Source: Fusicatenibacter_A intestinipullorum (GTDB lineage Bacteria > Bacillota > Negativicutes > Acidaminococcales > Acidaminococcaceae). From it: a stretch of DNA of 64,000 nucleotides. Positions 26,744-35,911 of this stretch are shown here, one piece after another. The notes below the pieces were generated by a model that saw only the letters and a program-made list of their open reading frames with translations, ran no database searches and was not told the DNA's origin. Location: positions 3,497 through 67,496 of the forward strand of contig DWZP01000009.1 in the NCBI GenBank assembly GCA_019117495.1. The letters run 5' to 3'. Every line of letters begins with the position of its first letter. Position 1 is the first letter of the stretch. The translations under genes were made by a program, and so were the position numbers.

Positions 26744-27133
26744 ATGCCGCAGTTAATGACAAAAGAAGAAATTCATGAATTTGGTTTGCAGATTTTGAGC
26801 CGTTATCTTGAGGCCAATGCTTACGAAATAGAAATGATGCATCCTAATATGCAGATGTTTCCGCATATTATAGCCAAAAAGAACGGCCAGCTTGTATTCA
26901 TCATTGCGGCAACGGATGTTTATCCTAATAAAGGCTCTTTTGCAGACAGTGAAAAGGCAGCGCTTTTGGAAAATGCCGCTAAGTTTGACGCGCAGGCTGC
27001 ATGTGCATATCTTGGCATAGCCAATGCCGCCGGAGCTAAGGCGAAAGATAAGGAACTGTGCGGCAAGGCATATAAAGATGCAGATTTTTTAACCGATTTT
27101 GGAGGTTTGGAATTTATATATTTTAAAGACTGA
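26744..27133 (+). CDS. Conserved hypothetical protein upstream of nitroreductase
   Basis: A 129-residue soluble protein starting at the ATG 7 bases after AAGGAG; two earlier in-frame ATGs lie too close to or before this site. The sequence has a helix, then a strand-rich stretch (MFPHIIAKKNGQLVFIIAAT) and ends in FGGLEFIYFKD. It resembles small nuclease-fold or NTF2-like proteins in shape only. It is 9 bases upstream of the ferredoxin-nitroreductase gene and surely co-transcribed. Function unknown. Confidence 0.7.
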   Translation: MPQLMTKEEIHEFGLQILSRYLEANAYEIEMMHPNMQMFPHIIAKKNGQLVFIIAATDVYPNKGSFADSEKAALLENAAKFDAQAACAYLGIANAAGAKAKDKELCGKAYKDADFLTDFGGLEFIYFKD

Positions 27134-27142
27134 GGTGACGGC

Positions 27143-27952
27143 ATGGATTTGTTGAAAGTTGATACCGAAAAATGTGTTAAGTGCGGGCTTTGCGTACAGG
27201 CCTGCCCGTCCTGCATTTTATCTATGGGGGAAGATGGGCCGAAATGTGATTTTGACCGCGGCTGTATGAGCTGCGGACACTGCGTTGCCATTTGCCCTAT
27301 GGGCGCGCTTGATAACAAATATGCGCCGCTGGCAGAGCAGAAGCCTTTGCCGATGCCGGTTCTGGACAGTGAAACCGCATATAATTTTTTGCGTATGCGC
27401 CGCAGCGTGCGCCTGTTTAAACCGGAACCTCCTTCTGAGGAAGAAATTGTAAAGCTGCTTGATGTGTGCCGTTATGCGCCTACTGCCGGTAATTCGCAGG
27501 GTATGTATTATATCGTTATCCGCGATAAGGAAACCATTAAAAAGATTGCTGATGCAACTGCAGAATGGATGCAGCAGGAGATTGACGCAGGCAGCAGCGA
27601 CAAACGTTATTTTACAACCGTTTTGCGTGCGTATAATGACCGCGGACAGGATATCATTGCCCGCAATGCACCGATGCTTATTTTTGCAACGGCAAAACGC
27701 CTTAACAGAACCGGCGTAAGCAATGCCGAGCAGGCATGGGCTTATGCGGAACTTTTTGCGCCTACAATCGGGCTTGGCACAACCATTGCCGGGTTTATCC
27801 AGACCTGCGGCATAGCAGGTTACCAGCCGCTTTTGGATTTGGTAGGCGTGCCGCCCAAGTTTAAAATTTGCGGCACTTTAATGGTAGGACATCCGAAATA
27901 TAAATTCCAGCGCATGGTAGAACGCCAGCATTTAAAAGTAGAATTTAAGTAA
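27143..27952 (+). CDS. Nitroreductase-family protein with N-terminal ferredoxin domain
   Basis: A 269-residue fusion. Residues about 8-55 form a 2[4Fe-4S] ferredoxin module (CVKCGLCVQACP and CMSCGHCVAICP). From about residue 80 there is a nitroreductase FMN domain with MRRSVRLFKPEPPSEEE and YAPTAGNSQGMYYIV. Such proteins reduce nitro compounds or other substrates with electrons taken through the clusters instead of from NAD(P)H directly. The physiological substrate is unknown. A good terminator follows. Confidence 0.9.
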   Translation: MDLLKVDTEKCVKCGLCVQACPSCILSMGEDGPKCDFDRGCMSCGHCVAICPMGALDNKYAPLAEQKPLPMPVLDSETAYNFLRMRRSVRLFKPEPPSEEEIVKLLDVCRYAPTAGNSQGMYYIVIRDKETIKKIADATAEWMQQEIDAGSSDKRYFTTVLRAYNDRGQDIIARNAPMLIFATAKRLNRTGVSNAEQAWAYAELFAPTIGLGTTIAGFIQTCGIAGYQPLLDLVGVPPKFKICGTLMVGHPKYKFQRMVERQHLKVEFK

Positions 27953-27965
27953 ATAAAAATTTTTT

Positions 27966-27997
27966 AACGGTACAGTTACAAGCTGTACCGTTTTTTG
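27966..27997 (+). terminator. Terminator after nitroreductase gene
   Basis: AACGGTACAG pairs with CTGTACCGTT around a 7-base loop, followed by TTTT. Confidence 0.92.
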
Positions 27998-28122
27998 TTA
28001 CTTATGCAACAGTTTTGGTACTAAAAATAAATAATTTTCCAAATTTACTGTCAATTAAAGGAAATATAAAATTTTTGCAGAAAATATATCTCAATAATGT
28101 TTGTAAACAAGGGGGAATAAGT

Positions 28123-30189
28123 ATGAAAGAGTATACCGGAGACAGAATCCGCAATGTGGCCATTGTGGGCCATGGTGGGGCAGGAACTACATCAGTTACG
28201 GAAGGCCTGCTGTACCGTTCGGGCGCAATTACCAGAATGGGCAAGGTTGAAGATGGCGCTACCACCACTGACTATGAACCGGAAGAAATTAAACGCGGCG
28301 TATCCGTAAACGCTACTTTGGCACCGGTTGAATGGCGTGATACTAAAATCAACTTTATTGATACTCCGGGCTTTGCAGATTTTGTGGCCGAAGTTAAAGG
28401 CGCATTCCGTGCGGTTGACAGTGCGCTTATTGTTGTATGCGCAACCAGCGGCGTGCAGGTTGGCACTGAACAGTGCTGGAAACTTGCTGAAGAAGCACAT
28501 TTGCCCCGCATAGTTTTCGTAAATAAAATGGACCGTGAAAATGCTGACTTTGACAGCATTCTTAATAATCTGCGCGCTAAAATAGGCAAACGCGTATTGC
28601 CTCTGCAGTTGCCTTTGGGCAAAGAATCCGGCTTCTGCGGCGTTATTGATATTTATAAAATGAAGGCTTATAAAGCTAACGGCAACGATTCCATCGAAAT
28701 GGATATTCCGGAAGAATATATGGAAGCAGCCAAGGAAGCACATGAAAAAATGGTTGAAGCTGCGGTTGAAGCCGATGATGACTGCATGATGCGTTATCTG
28801 GAAGGCGAAACCATCAGCGACAAGGAAATTATGGACTGCCTTATTAAAGGTATCCGCCAGGCCATTATTTTCCCGGTACTCTGCGGCAGCGCTTATAAAG
28901 ATATCGGCCTTGGCCGTGTAATGAATGCTATTATTGACTATACTTACCCGGCAATTTTGAATGACTTTACCGTTGTTAACCCGGAAACCGGCGAAGAAGA
29001 AATACGTGATGCCAACGCACCGATGGCAGCTTTGGTATTTAAAACAACTTCCGACCCGTTTGTTGGCCGCCTGAGCTTCTTCAGAGTATTCTCCGGCGTT
29101 ATCAAGAGCGACAGCGTAGTTTACAACGCCAGCCGTGAAAAAGAAGAACGTTTCGGCACGGTATTTACCATGCGCGGCAAAACGCAGATTCCGATGAAAC
29201 AGGTTGTTGCCGGCGATATCGGTGTTACCACCAAATTGCAGTTTACCGCTACCGGCGATACTCTGAGCGATAAAAACTCCCCGGTACTCTTTAAACCTAT
29301 TGCATTCCCCCTGCCGATGTATACACGCGCTATTTACGCGAAGAAAAAAGGCGAGGAAGAAAAGATTGCTTCGGCTCTGAACCGCCTGATGGACGAAGAC
29401 CCGACTATTATCGTTACCAGAAACACCGCTACCAAAGAAACTTTAATCAGCGGTATGGGCGACCAGCATATTGAAATTATTATGGAACGAATGAAACGTA
29501 AATTTGGTGTGGAAGCAGATTTGCGTGCGCCGATTGTTGAATACCGCGAAACCATCCGCGGCACTGCTACCAATGTTGAAGGCAAGCATAAGAAACAATC
29601 CGGCGGCCATGGGCAGTACGGCCATGTTATTATTACCATGGAACCGCTGCCGCCCGGAAGCGGATTTGAATTTGTTGATAAAATCTTCGGCGGCGCCGTA
29701 CCGCGCCAGTACATTCCGGCTGTTGAAAAAGGCATGCGTGAATCCATGGAACGCGGCGTACTTGCTGGTTATCCGGTAGTTGATATCAGAATTACCCTGA
29801 CGGATGGTTCTTATCATACCGTAGACTCCTCGGAAATGGCATTTAAAACTGCCTCGAACATAGCGTTTAAAAAAGCTATGGAAGCAGCAAAGCCTGTTTT
29901 GATGGAACCTGTTTATAACCTTGATGTATACTGCGCCGAAAGCATGATGGGCGACGTTATAGGCGACCTTAACAGCAAACGCGGACGCATTTTGGGCATG
30001 CAGAGCCTTGATGACGGTATGGGCTGCATTAAAGCACAGGTGCCTTATGCGGAAATTACCGAATATGCTGTTGACCTGCGTGCGCTGACACAAGGCCTTG
30101 GCACTTTTGAAATGAAATTTGACCATTACGAAGATGTGCCGCAAAAAATGGCAGAAAAAATTATTGCCGAACGTAAAGAACAGCAGTAA
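28123..30189 (+). CDS. Elongation factor G-like GTPase (EF-G paralogue)
   Basis: A 688-residue protein with the complete EF-G domain set: G domain, domain II, domain III, domain IV (GHGQYGHVIITMEPLPPG) and V. It differs from canonical FusA. The P-loop region reads VGHGGAGTTSVTEG, with Thr where the nucleotide-binding Lys of GxxxxGK[ST] is expected. G3 is DTPGFADF instead of DTPGHVDF, so the catalytic His is also missing. G4 (NKMDREN) and G5 (CGSA) are normal. The ATG at 28123 follows AGGGGGA. A divergent EF-G of the EF-G II type is the best call; GTPase activity is uncertain. Confidence 0.88.
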   Translation: MKEYTGDRIRNVAIVGHGGAGTTSVTEGLLYRSGAITRMGKVEDGATTTDYEPEEIKRGVSVNATLAPVEWRDTKINFIDTPGFADFVAEVKGAFRAVDSALIVVCATSGVQVGTEQCWKLAEEAHLPRIVFVNKMDRENADFDSILNNLRAKIGKRVLPLQLPLGKESGFCGVIDIYKMKAYKANGNDSIEMDIPEEYMEAAKEAHEKMVEAAVEADDDCMMRYLEGETISDKEIMDCLIKGIRQAIIFPVLCGSAYKDIGLGRVMNAIIDYTYPAILNDFTVVNPETGEEEIRDANAPMAALVFKTTSDPFVGRLSFFRVFSGVIKSDSVVYNASREKEERFGTVFTMRGKTQIPMKQVVAGDIGVTTKLQFTATGDTLSDKNSPVLFKPIAFPLPMYTRAIYAKKKGEEEKIASALNRLMDEDPTIIVTRNTATKETLISGMGDQHIEIIMERMKRKFGVEADLRAPIVEYRETIRGTATNVEGKHKKQSGGHGQYGHVIITMEPLPPGSGFEFVDKIFGGAVPRQYIPAVEKGMRESMERGVLAGYPVVDIRITLTDGSYHTVDSSEMAFKTASNIAFKKAMEAAKPVLMEPVYNLDVYCAESMMGDVIGDLNSKRGRILGMQSLDDGMGCIKAQVPYAEITEYAVDLRALTQGLGTFEMKFDHYEDVPQKMAEKIIAERKEQQ

Positions 30190-30218
30190 ATTAAATACTT
30201 GCCAGGTTTAAGCCTGCA

Positions 30219-30249
30219 AAACGCCGCCGGTTTTAACGGCGGCGTTTTT
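30219..30249 (+). terminator. Terminator after EF-G paralogue
   Basis: AACGCCGCCG and CGGCGGCGTT form a 10-bp GC-rich stem followed by TTT. Confidence 0.93.
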
Positions 30250-30293
30250 AGTAAATTTATTTTGTCGGCCTTAAAATAAAGGAATTATATACA

Positions 30294-31166
30294 ATGCTTT
30301 ATTTAAAAAGTTTTACTTTTCCAAGTGACGGCGAAGAATTTGACGTTATCATAAATGTAAAGGAAAAATGTTACAGTTCGTTTTATCCGTTTAAAATTTT
30401 ATCGCAGCGGGGAATAGAAAAGATTGATTTTGAGCCGGTAACTATTTTTTACGGCAGTAATGGCAGCGGCAAAACAACGGCGTTAAACGTTATTGCCGAA
30501 AAATTAAAGCTGGAGCGCAGTTCTGCATATAACAAAAGCAGCTTTTTTAACGATTATGTTGATTTATGCGGCTATACATTAAAAGGCACGGTAATTCCGG
30601 CAAACAGCCGCATTATTACAAGCGATGATGTTTTTGATTTTATGCTTAATCTGCGTATGCTGAATGAAGGTATTGACACAGGCAGGGAAAAACTTTTTGA
30701 GGAATACCGGAAAATCAAGTCCGCCGATAACGGCAAATTCCGCCTGCGCAGCCTTGACGATTTTGAAGAACTGAAAAGGCTTACATCAGTAAGGCGCAAT
30801 ACGCAGTCGATGTATGTAAAGAAAAATGTCGGCGTTAATGTACGGGAACAATCCAACGGCGAAAGCGCTTTTATGTACTTTGCGCAGAAAATTGAAGAAA
30901 ACGCGCTGTACCTGCTTGATGAGCCGGAAAACAGCCTGTCGCCGCAAAAACAAATGGAACTGGTGCGCTTTCTGGAAGATTCGGCGCGTTTTTACGGCTG
31001 CCAGTTCATTATTGCAACACATTCACCATTTGTGCTTTCGGTAAAAAATGCGCAAATTTATGATTTTGATTCTTGCCCTGCGGCGGTAAAACGCTGGACG
31101 GAACTGGAAAACGTGCGCGTTTATTATAACTTTTTTAAACAGCACCGGGCAGATTTTGAAAAATAA
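30294..31166 (+). CDS. AAA/ABC-type ATPase (RecF/SMC-like single-gene ATPase)
   Basis: A 290-residue ATP-binding protein with Walker A FYGSNGSGKTTALNV, a signature-like SNGESAF, Walker B LYLLDEPENSLSP and the switch His in IATHSPFVLS. The spacing is that of small AAA_21/AAA_15-type ATPases related to RecF and ABC proteins, with only a short insertion. It has no membrane partner and no nuclease domain. It stands alone between two terminated units. Function unknown; such stand-alone ATPases are sometimes parts of defence or DNA-repair systems but no partner is visible. Confidence 0.85.
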   Translation: MLYLKSFTFPSDGEEFDVIINVKEKCYSSFYPFKILSQRGIEKIDFEPVTIFYGSNGSGKTTALNVIAEKLKLERSSAYNKSSFFNDYVDLCGYTLKGTVIPANSRIITSDDVFDFMLNLRMLNEGIDTGREKLFEEYRKIKSADNGKFRLRSLDDFEELKRLTSVRRNTQSMYVKKNVGVNVREQSNGESAFMYFAQKIEENALYLLDEPENSLSPQKQMELVRFLEDSARFYGCQFIIATHSPFVLSVKNAQIYDFDSCPAAVKRWTELENVRVYYNFFKQHRADFEK

Positions 31167-31210
31167 TGCTGACAATTATGCGCTTTTAACTATGCAGTAA
31201 ATGTTAAGTA

Positions 31211-31219
31211 TGTTATAAT
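31211..31219 (+). promoter_or_regulatory. Extended -10 promoter of transketolase gene
   Basis: TGTTATAAT, 38 bases upstream of the tkt ATG; -35 is weak. Confidence 0.5.
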
Positions 31220-31257
31220 TTATACAAATAACGTACAATAATTGGAGGGTTTATTTT

Positions 31258-33243
31258 ATGCAGACGATTGACCAGGTTGCAGTAAACACCTTAAGATTTT
31301 TATCTATTGATGAAGTAGAAAAGGCCAAATCCGGGCATCCGGGCTTTCCTTTGGGTACAGCTCCGCTGATGTACACGGTTTGGGACCGTTTTATGAACTA
31401 TAACCCCAAAGATCCCAACTGGTTCAACAGGGACAGATTTATTTTATCTCCGGGCCATGGCAGTGCATTGTATTATGCAATGCTGCATCTGGCAGGATAT
31501 GACGTTTCTATTGAACAGCTTAAAAATTTCCGCCAGTGGGGCAGCATTACTCCGGGCCATCCGGAATACGGCGTTACTCCCGGCGTAGATGCTTCTACCG
31601 GGCCGCTGGGCCACGGCTTTGCCATGGGCGTTGGTTTTGCCATTGCTGAAACCATGCTGGCTGCCAAATACAACAAACCGGGCTTTGAAGTGGTTAACCA
31701 TTATACCTACGGCTTAACCAGCGACGGCGACCAGATGGAAGGCGTCGCAAGTGAAGCGGCATCTCTGGCCGGTACTTTGGGCCTGGGCAAACTTATTTAT
31801 CTTTATGATGACAACCATATTACCATTGAAGGCGATACCGAAATTGCTTTCCGCGAAGATGTAGGCAAACGCTTTGAAGCATACGGCTGGCAGGTACTGC
31901 GCGTTGCCGATTCCGAAGATATCGATGCTTTGGAAAATGCCATTAAAGAAGCCAAGGCAGATACCGAACATCCGAGCCTTATTATTGTACGTACCCATAT
32001 CGGTTACGGCAGCCCGAAACAGGATAACGCTTCCTGCCATGGCGAACCGCTTGGCGCCGAAGGCGTTGCCAAAACCAAAGAAGCAGCTGACTGGCCGGTT
32101 GGGCAGAGCTTTTATGTGCCGGTAACCGTACGCAAACATTTTGACGATAAACTTGCTGCTTGTGCAGAAAAACAGGCTGCATGGGAAGCACTGCTTGCAG
32201 ATTATAAAGTAGTTTACCCGGAACTCGGCAAGGAACTTGAAGAACGCATTAAAGGCGATGTGCTTGTAAGCCGCAGCGACCTTGAAGCAGTATTTAATGA
32301 TATTGAAGGCATTTCTACCCGTGAAGCAGGCGGCGAAGTGCTGCAGAAACTTTCCATGCAGCTGCCTCAGCTTGTTGGCGGCAGTGCCGACCTTGGACCT
32401 TCCAATAAAACCGTAATGAAAACCTGCGGTTATTATTCCAAAGATGACAGAACCGGCAGAAATATTCATTTTGGCGTGCGTGAACACGCTATGGGCAAAG
32501 CACTGAACGGTATTGCGCTGCACGGCGGTTTCATTCCGTTTGGCGGCACATTTCTTGTATTTGCCGATTTTATGCGCCCGGCAGTACGCATGGCTGCGCT
32601 GATGGGCCTGCGTTCCATCTTTGTATTTACGCACGACAGCATTGCCGTTGGCGAAGACGGGCCTACGCATCAGCCGGTAGAGCATGCTATGAGCCTGCGC
32701 GTTATTCCCAATTTGTGCGTTATCCGCCCGGCAGATGCTTTGGAAACCGCTATGGCATGGCAGACAGCCTGCCTGAACCAGCATAAGCCTACGGCATTGC
32801 TTTTAAGCCGTCAGAAATTGCCCGTACTGCATAAGTACGCCGCTGTTATCCACGATAACGCCGGTAAAGGCGCTTATGTGCTTGACGCAGGCCAGGGTGA
32901 AGCCAAAGCAGTTATTATTGCCACCGGCAGCGAAGTGCATCTGGCCCTCGAAGCACAGGCCAAACTTGCCGAAGAAGGCATTTGCGTAAGCGTGGTATCT
33001 ATGCCAAGCTGGGATATGTTTGAAATGCAGAGCGAAGAATATAAAAAATCCGTATTGCCTGAAGGCTTGCCGAAGGTTGCCGTTGAAGCCGGCGTAACTT
33101 TGGGCTGGAGCCGCTATACCGGCAGCGAAGATAATGTTATCGGCATCAATAAATTTGGTGCATCCGCACCGGGCGGCACGGTAATGAAGGAATACGGCTT
33201 TACTGCCGAAAACGTTGCAGCTAAAGTAAAAAGCTTATTGTAA
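31258..33243 (+). CDS. tkt: Transketolase
   Basis: Thiamin-diphosphate enzyme of the non-oxidative pentose phosphate pathway, 661 residues, full length and unsplit. The TPP motif is seen as TSDGDQMEGVASEAASLAG with the trailing Asn in YDDN. The pyrimidine domain has FIPFGGTFLVFADFMRPAVR and HDSIAVGEDGPTHQPVEH. GGAGGG lies upstream of the ATG. Its terminator is followed at once by thiD-thiM-thiE, genes that make its cofactor. Confidence 0.98.
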   Translation: MQTIDQVAVNTLRFLSIDEVEKAKSGHPGFPLGTAPLMYTVWDRFMNYNPKDPNWFNRDRFILSPGHGSALYYAMLHLAGYDVSIEQLKNFRQWGSITPGHPEYGVTPGVDASTGPLGHGFAMGVGFAIAETMLAAKYNKPGFEVVNHYTYGLTSDGDQMEGVASEAASLAGTLGLGKLIYLYDDNHITIEGDTEIAFREDVGKRFEAYGWQVLRVADSEDIDALENAIKEAKADTEHPSLIIVRTHIGYGSPKQDNASCHGEPLGAEGVAKTKEAADWPVGQSFYVPVTVRKHFDDKLAACAEKQAAWEALLADYKVVYPELGKELEERIKGDVLVSRSDLEAVFNDIEGISTREAGGEVLQKLSMQLPQLVGGSADLGPSNKTVMKTCGYYSKDDRTGRNIHFGVREHAMGKALNGIALHGGFIPFGGTFLVFADFMRPAVRMAALMGLRSIFVFTHDSIAVGEDGPTHQPVEHAMSLRVIPNLCVIRPADALETAMAWQTACLNQHKPTALLLSRQKLPVLHKYAAVIHDNAGKGAYVLDAGQGEAKAVIIATGSEVHLALEAQAKLAEEGICVSVVSMPSWDMFEMQSEEYKKSVLPEGLPKVAVEAGVTLGWSRYTGSEDNVIGINKFGASAPGGTVMKEYGFTAENVAAKVKSLL

Positions 33244-33249
33244 TATTGT

Positions 33250-33282
33250 AAACGGGCCGGCTTATGCTGAGCCCGTTTTTTA
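33250..33282 (+). terminator. Terminator of tkt
   Basis: AACGGGC pairs with GCCCGTT, followed by TTTTT; it ends 15 bases before thiD, and some readthrough into the thi genes is likely because no separate promoter is visible. Confidence 0.85.
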
Positions 33283-33297
33283 TGTAAAGGAGCAGAA

Positions 33298-34101
33298 ATG
33301 AAAAATTTACTTACTATTGCCGGCAGTGATTGCAGCGGCGGTGCCGGGATTCAGGCAGATTTAAAAACCTTTGCCGCTCACGGCACTTTCGGCATGAGCG
33401 TAATTGTATCAGTAGTTGCTGAAAACACTGCGCGCGTTATTGATATTCAGGATGTTACGCCTGATATGATAAAAAAACAAATAGACGCAGTTTTTGAAGA
33501 CATTTTTCCGGATGCTGTTAAAATAGGCATGCTTTCCACGCCGGAATGTATGCAGGCTGTTGCGGAAAAATTAACAGAATATAAGCCTCAGAATGTTGTT
33601 GTAGACCCGGTTATGTATGCTAAAAACGGCTGTGCGTTAATGCAGCCTTATGCGATTGATACGCTTATAAAAACTATAATTCCGCTGGCTGATGTGCTGA
33701 CGCCTAATATTCCTGAAGCGGAAAAAATTGCCGGAATGGAAATTAAAACCGTTGCTGATATGGAAGCAGCAGCGAAGAAAATCTGCGCCATGGGCTGCAA
33801 GGGCATTGTGGTTAAAGGCGGGCATCATATCGGCAATGCGGTGGATGTGCTTTTTGACGGCAAGGAGTTTTACCACTTTGAAACCGAGCGCATCAATACC
33901 AAAAACACGCATGGCACAGGCTGCACTTTTTCATCGGCAATAGCCGCAAACCTTGCCAAAGGCCTTAGCGTTGCCGAAGCGGTAAAAAATGCCAAAAGCT
34001 ATGTAACGGAAGCCATTGAACACAGCCTTGCCATAGGCAAAGGCTGCGGCCCGACACATCATTTTGTAGATTTATACAGAAAGGCAGGCATGCTTGAATA
34101 A
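33298..34101 (+). CDS. thiD: Hydroxymethylpyrimidine (phosphate) kinase
   Basis: ThiD phosphorylates HMP and HMP-phosphate for thiamin synthesis. The protein has 267 residues with TIAGSDCSGGAGIQADLKTF at the start and the anion-hole motif NTHGTGCTFSSAIAANLAKG near the C-terminus. AAAGGAG precedes the ATG. It heads thiD-thiM-thiE. No TPP riboswitch is visible in the short gap behind tkt. Confidence 0.96.
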   Translation: MKNLLTIAGSDCSGGAGIQADLKTFAAHGTFGMSVIVSVVAENTARVIDIQDVTPDMIKKQIDAVFEDIFPDAVKIGMLSTPECMQAVAEKLTEYKPQNVVVDPVMYAKNGCALMQPYAIDTLIKTIIPLADVLTPNIPEAEKIAGMEIKTVADMEAAAKKICAMGCKGIVVKGGHHIGNAVDVLFDGKEFYHFETERINTKNTHGTGCTFSSAIAANLAKGLSVAEAVKNAKSYVTEAIEHSLAIGKGCGPTHHFVDLYRKAGMLE

Positions 34102-34102
34102 T

Positions 34103-34927
34103 ATGGAAATGCAGAATTATTTTGGTAAAATTATAGAAGAATTGCAGAAACAAAAACCGGTTATTCACCACATTACCAATTATGTAACGGCAGAAGCATG
34201 TGCAGACGCCGCTATATGCGCCGGTGCATCCCCGGTTATGGCAGATGAACCGGAAGAAGTGGAAGTTATAACTGCCGGCAGTGATGCTTTGGTATTGAAC
34301 CTTGGCACTATTAATTATAATAAAATGATTGCTATGGAGCGTTCTGCCATGGCGGCTAAAAAGAAGGGCATACCTGTTGTGCTTGACCCTGTTGGCGTGA
34401 TGAGCAGCGCTTTGCGCCTTAATTTTGCGCTGAAGCTGTTAAAAGGCGGGTATGTTAATATTGTGCGCGGAAATTATGACGAGTGCCGCGCGCTGGCTGA
34501 CGAAAAAGCGGCCGGGCACGGAGTGGACGGCGTTTTGCAGGCAGATGAAGGCGAAAAATTGCAGGCTGCCAAGGCTGTTGCTGCCAAATTTAACTGCATT
34601 GCCGCTGTAACGGGGCAGGTTGATTATGTAAGCAACGGTAAACAGGTGCTGGTTTTAAACGGCGGCAACGAAATGCTGAAAAAAATTACCGGCGCAGGCT
34701 GTATTACCACAACATTGTGCGCCTGCTGCGCTGCTGTTACCAAAGATTATATGACCGCCGCTGCTTTAGGTGTGGTAATTATGGGGCAGGCGGCTGAACT
34801 TGCCGCAGGCTTTATGGAAAAGAAAGATGGCCCGGGCATGTTTAAAACACGCCTGTTTGACGGTATTTACCATGTTACCGGCAAGTGGAATTTAATTAAT
34901 TTAAAGCCGGAAGAAAGAATGAACTGA
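34103..34927 (+). CDS. thiM: Hydroxyethylthiazole kinase
   Basis: ThiM phosphorylates hydroxyethylthiazole salvaged from the environment. The protein has 274 residues with HHITNYVTAEACADA, ASPVMADEPEEVE and the C-terminal ITGAGCITTTLCACC. The start is uncertain: ATG 34103 is chosen, but a TTG at 34094 overlapping thiD has a better-placed AGG. With ThiD and ThiE this gives a thiazole and pyrimidine salvage route; thiC and thiG are not in the window. Confidence 0.95.
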   Translation: MEMQNYFGKIIEELQKQKPVIHHITNYVTAEACADAAICAGASPVMADEPEEVEVITAGSDALVLNLGTINYNKMIAMERSAMAAKKKGIPVVLDPVGVMSSALRLNFALKLLKGGYVNIVRGNYDECRALADEKAAGHGVDGVLQADEGEKLQAAKAVAAKFNCIAAVTGQVDYVSNGKQVLVLNGGNEMLKKITGAGCITTTLCACCAAVTKDYMTAAALGVVIMGQAAELAAGFMEKKDGPGMFKTRLFDGIYHVTGKWNLINLKPEERMN

Positions 34928-34928
34928 T

Positions 34929-35573
34929 ATGAAACCTGTAATTGATTACAGTATCTATCTTGTTACGGATACGGTGTATTTTAAGGACGATAGTATTTAC
35001 AACAAGCTGGAAACCGCACTTAGTGCCGGTGTAACGCTTTTGCAGTACCGCGACAAAAGTGCGGAAACACGTATTTTGTACGAGCGCGCCTTAAAAGTAA
35101 AAGCCCTGTGCGATAAATACAGAGTGCCGCTGATAATTAACGACCGTGCGGACATTGCCTTTGCCGTACAGGCGGCGGGCGTACATTTAGGGCAGAGCGA
35201 TTTGCAGCCGCTTATTGCGCGCCGTATGCTTGGCAGCAATGCCGTTATCGGCGTATCGGCTCATAACGCGGATGAAGCGCTGAAGGCAGAGGCAGATACT
35301 GCCGATTACCTTGGCTGCGGCGCTGTTTATGCAACTGCAACCAAAAAAGATACTTCCGTTATCGGCACACAAGGTTTAACTAAAATCAGTGAGGCAACAA
35401 AACTGCCGTTTGTGGGTATCGGCGGCATAACGCTTGAAAATTATAAAGCTGTATTGCAGGCTGGTGCTGACGGTGCGGCAATAGTAAGCGCAATTTTAGG
35501 TGCGGATGATATTTGCCAGACGGTGCTACAGCTTAAAAACATGGTTTTAAAAGCCAAAAGTGTAAAAATTTAA
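34929..35573 (+). CDS. thiE: Thiamine-phosphate synthase
   Basis: ThiE joins HMP-diphosphate and thiazole phosphate to form thiamin phosphate. The TIM-barrel protein has 214 residues with LLQYRDKSAETR, LIINDRADIAFAV, GVHLGQSDL and VGIGGITLENYKAVLQAGADG. The ATG overlaps the context of the thiM stop (TGATATG), so the genes are translationally linked. Confidence 0.96.
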   Translation: MKPVIDYSIYLVTDTVYFKDDSIYNKLETALSAGVTLLQYRDKSAETRILYERALKVKALCDKYRVPLIINDRADIAFAVQAAGVHLGQSDLQPLIARRMLGSNAVIGVSAHNADEALKAEADTADYLGCGAVYATATKKDTSVIGTQGLTKISEATKLPFVGIGGITLENYKAVLQAGADGAAIVSAILGADDICQTVLQLKNMVLKAKSVKI

Positions 35574-35633
35574 CAAAGCAACATTCTCAAAAGACAAAAA
35601 TTTAAAATTTAAAGAATTTTTGTTACACTTTAT

Positions 35634-35662
35634 TTGACAACATTTATAATGGGTTATATAAT
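35634..35662 (+). promoter_or_regulatory. Consensus sigma-A promoter of the dapB operon
   Basis: Perfect TTGACA and TATAAT separated by 17 bases, immediately upstream of the lysine riboswitch. Confidence 0.92.
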
Positions 35663-35678
35663 TATGCTATAAATTTTT

Positions 35679-35834
35679 TGATAGAGGAGCGGAACACATC
35701 AGTATAACGCAGAGCGGGAGCGATGAAGCGTTTGAAAGGGCAACCGCCGAAGTTTAAAAAGCAGCCATGTTTTTTATGCTGGGCCGTCAGTGAATAACTG
35801 CCGGACTGTCGCCACAAAGGCGGAGGGCTATCTC
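35679..35834 (+). promoter_or_regulatory. Lysine riboswitch (L-box)
   Basis: Hallmarks of the lysine aptamer appear in order: GATAGAGG at the 5' P1 side, AGTA, AAAGGGCAACCGCCGAAG, GCTGGGC-like TGGGCCGTCAGTG, GGACTGTCGCC, ACAAAGG and GGAGGGCTATCTC closing P1. It sits between a consensus promoter and an intrinsic terminator ahead of dapB. By the known mechanism, lysine binding favours the terminator and shuts the operon off. Confidence 0.95.
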
Positions 35835-35855
35835 AATGATTTAGCAGATTTGTTG

Positions 35856-35885
35856 CCGTTGGGAAAGTCTTTCTCAACGGTTTTT
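35856..35885 (+). terminator. Riboswitch-controlled terminator
   Basis: CCGTTGGGAAAG pairs with TTTCTCAACGG around TC and is followed by TTTTT; it is the expression platform of the lysine riboswitch. The intergenic region 35574-35911 holds nothing else. Confidence 0.92.
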
Positions 35886-35911
35886 GTTTATAAAAGAAAG
35901 GGGCTGGCAAA

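Noticed and set aside
31714..32784. Minus-strand 356-codon frame
   Set aside because: Antisense shadow of transketolase; composition is typical of reverse-frame translation.
33244..33297. Possible TPP riboswitch before thiD
   Set aside because: Only 54 bases lie between tkt and thiD and they are filled by the tkt terminator; the CTGAG there is part of that hairpin.
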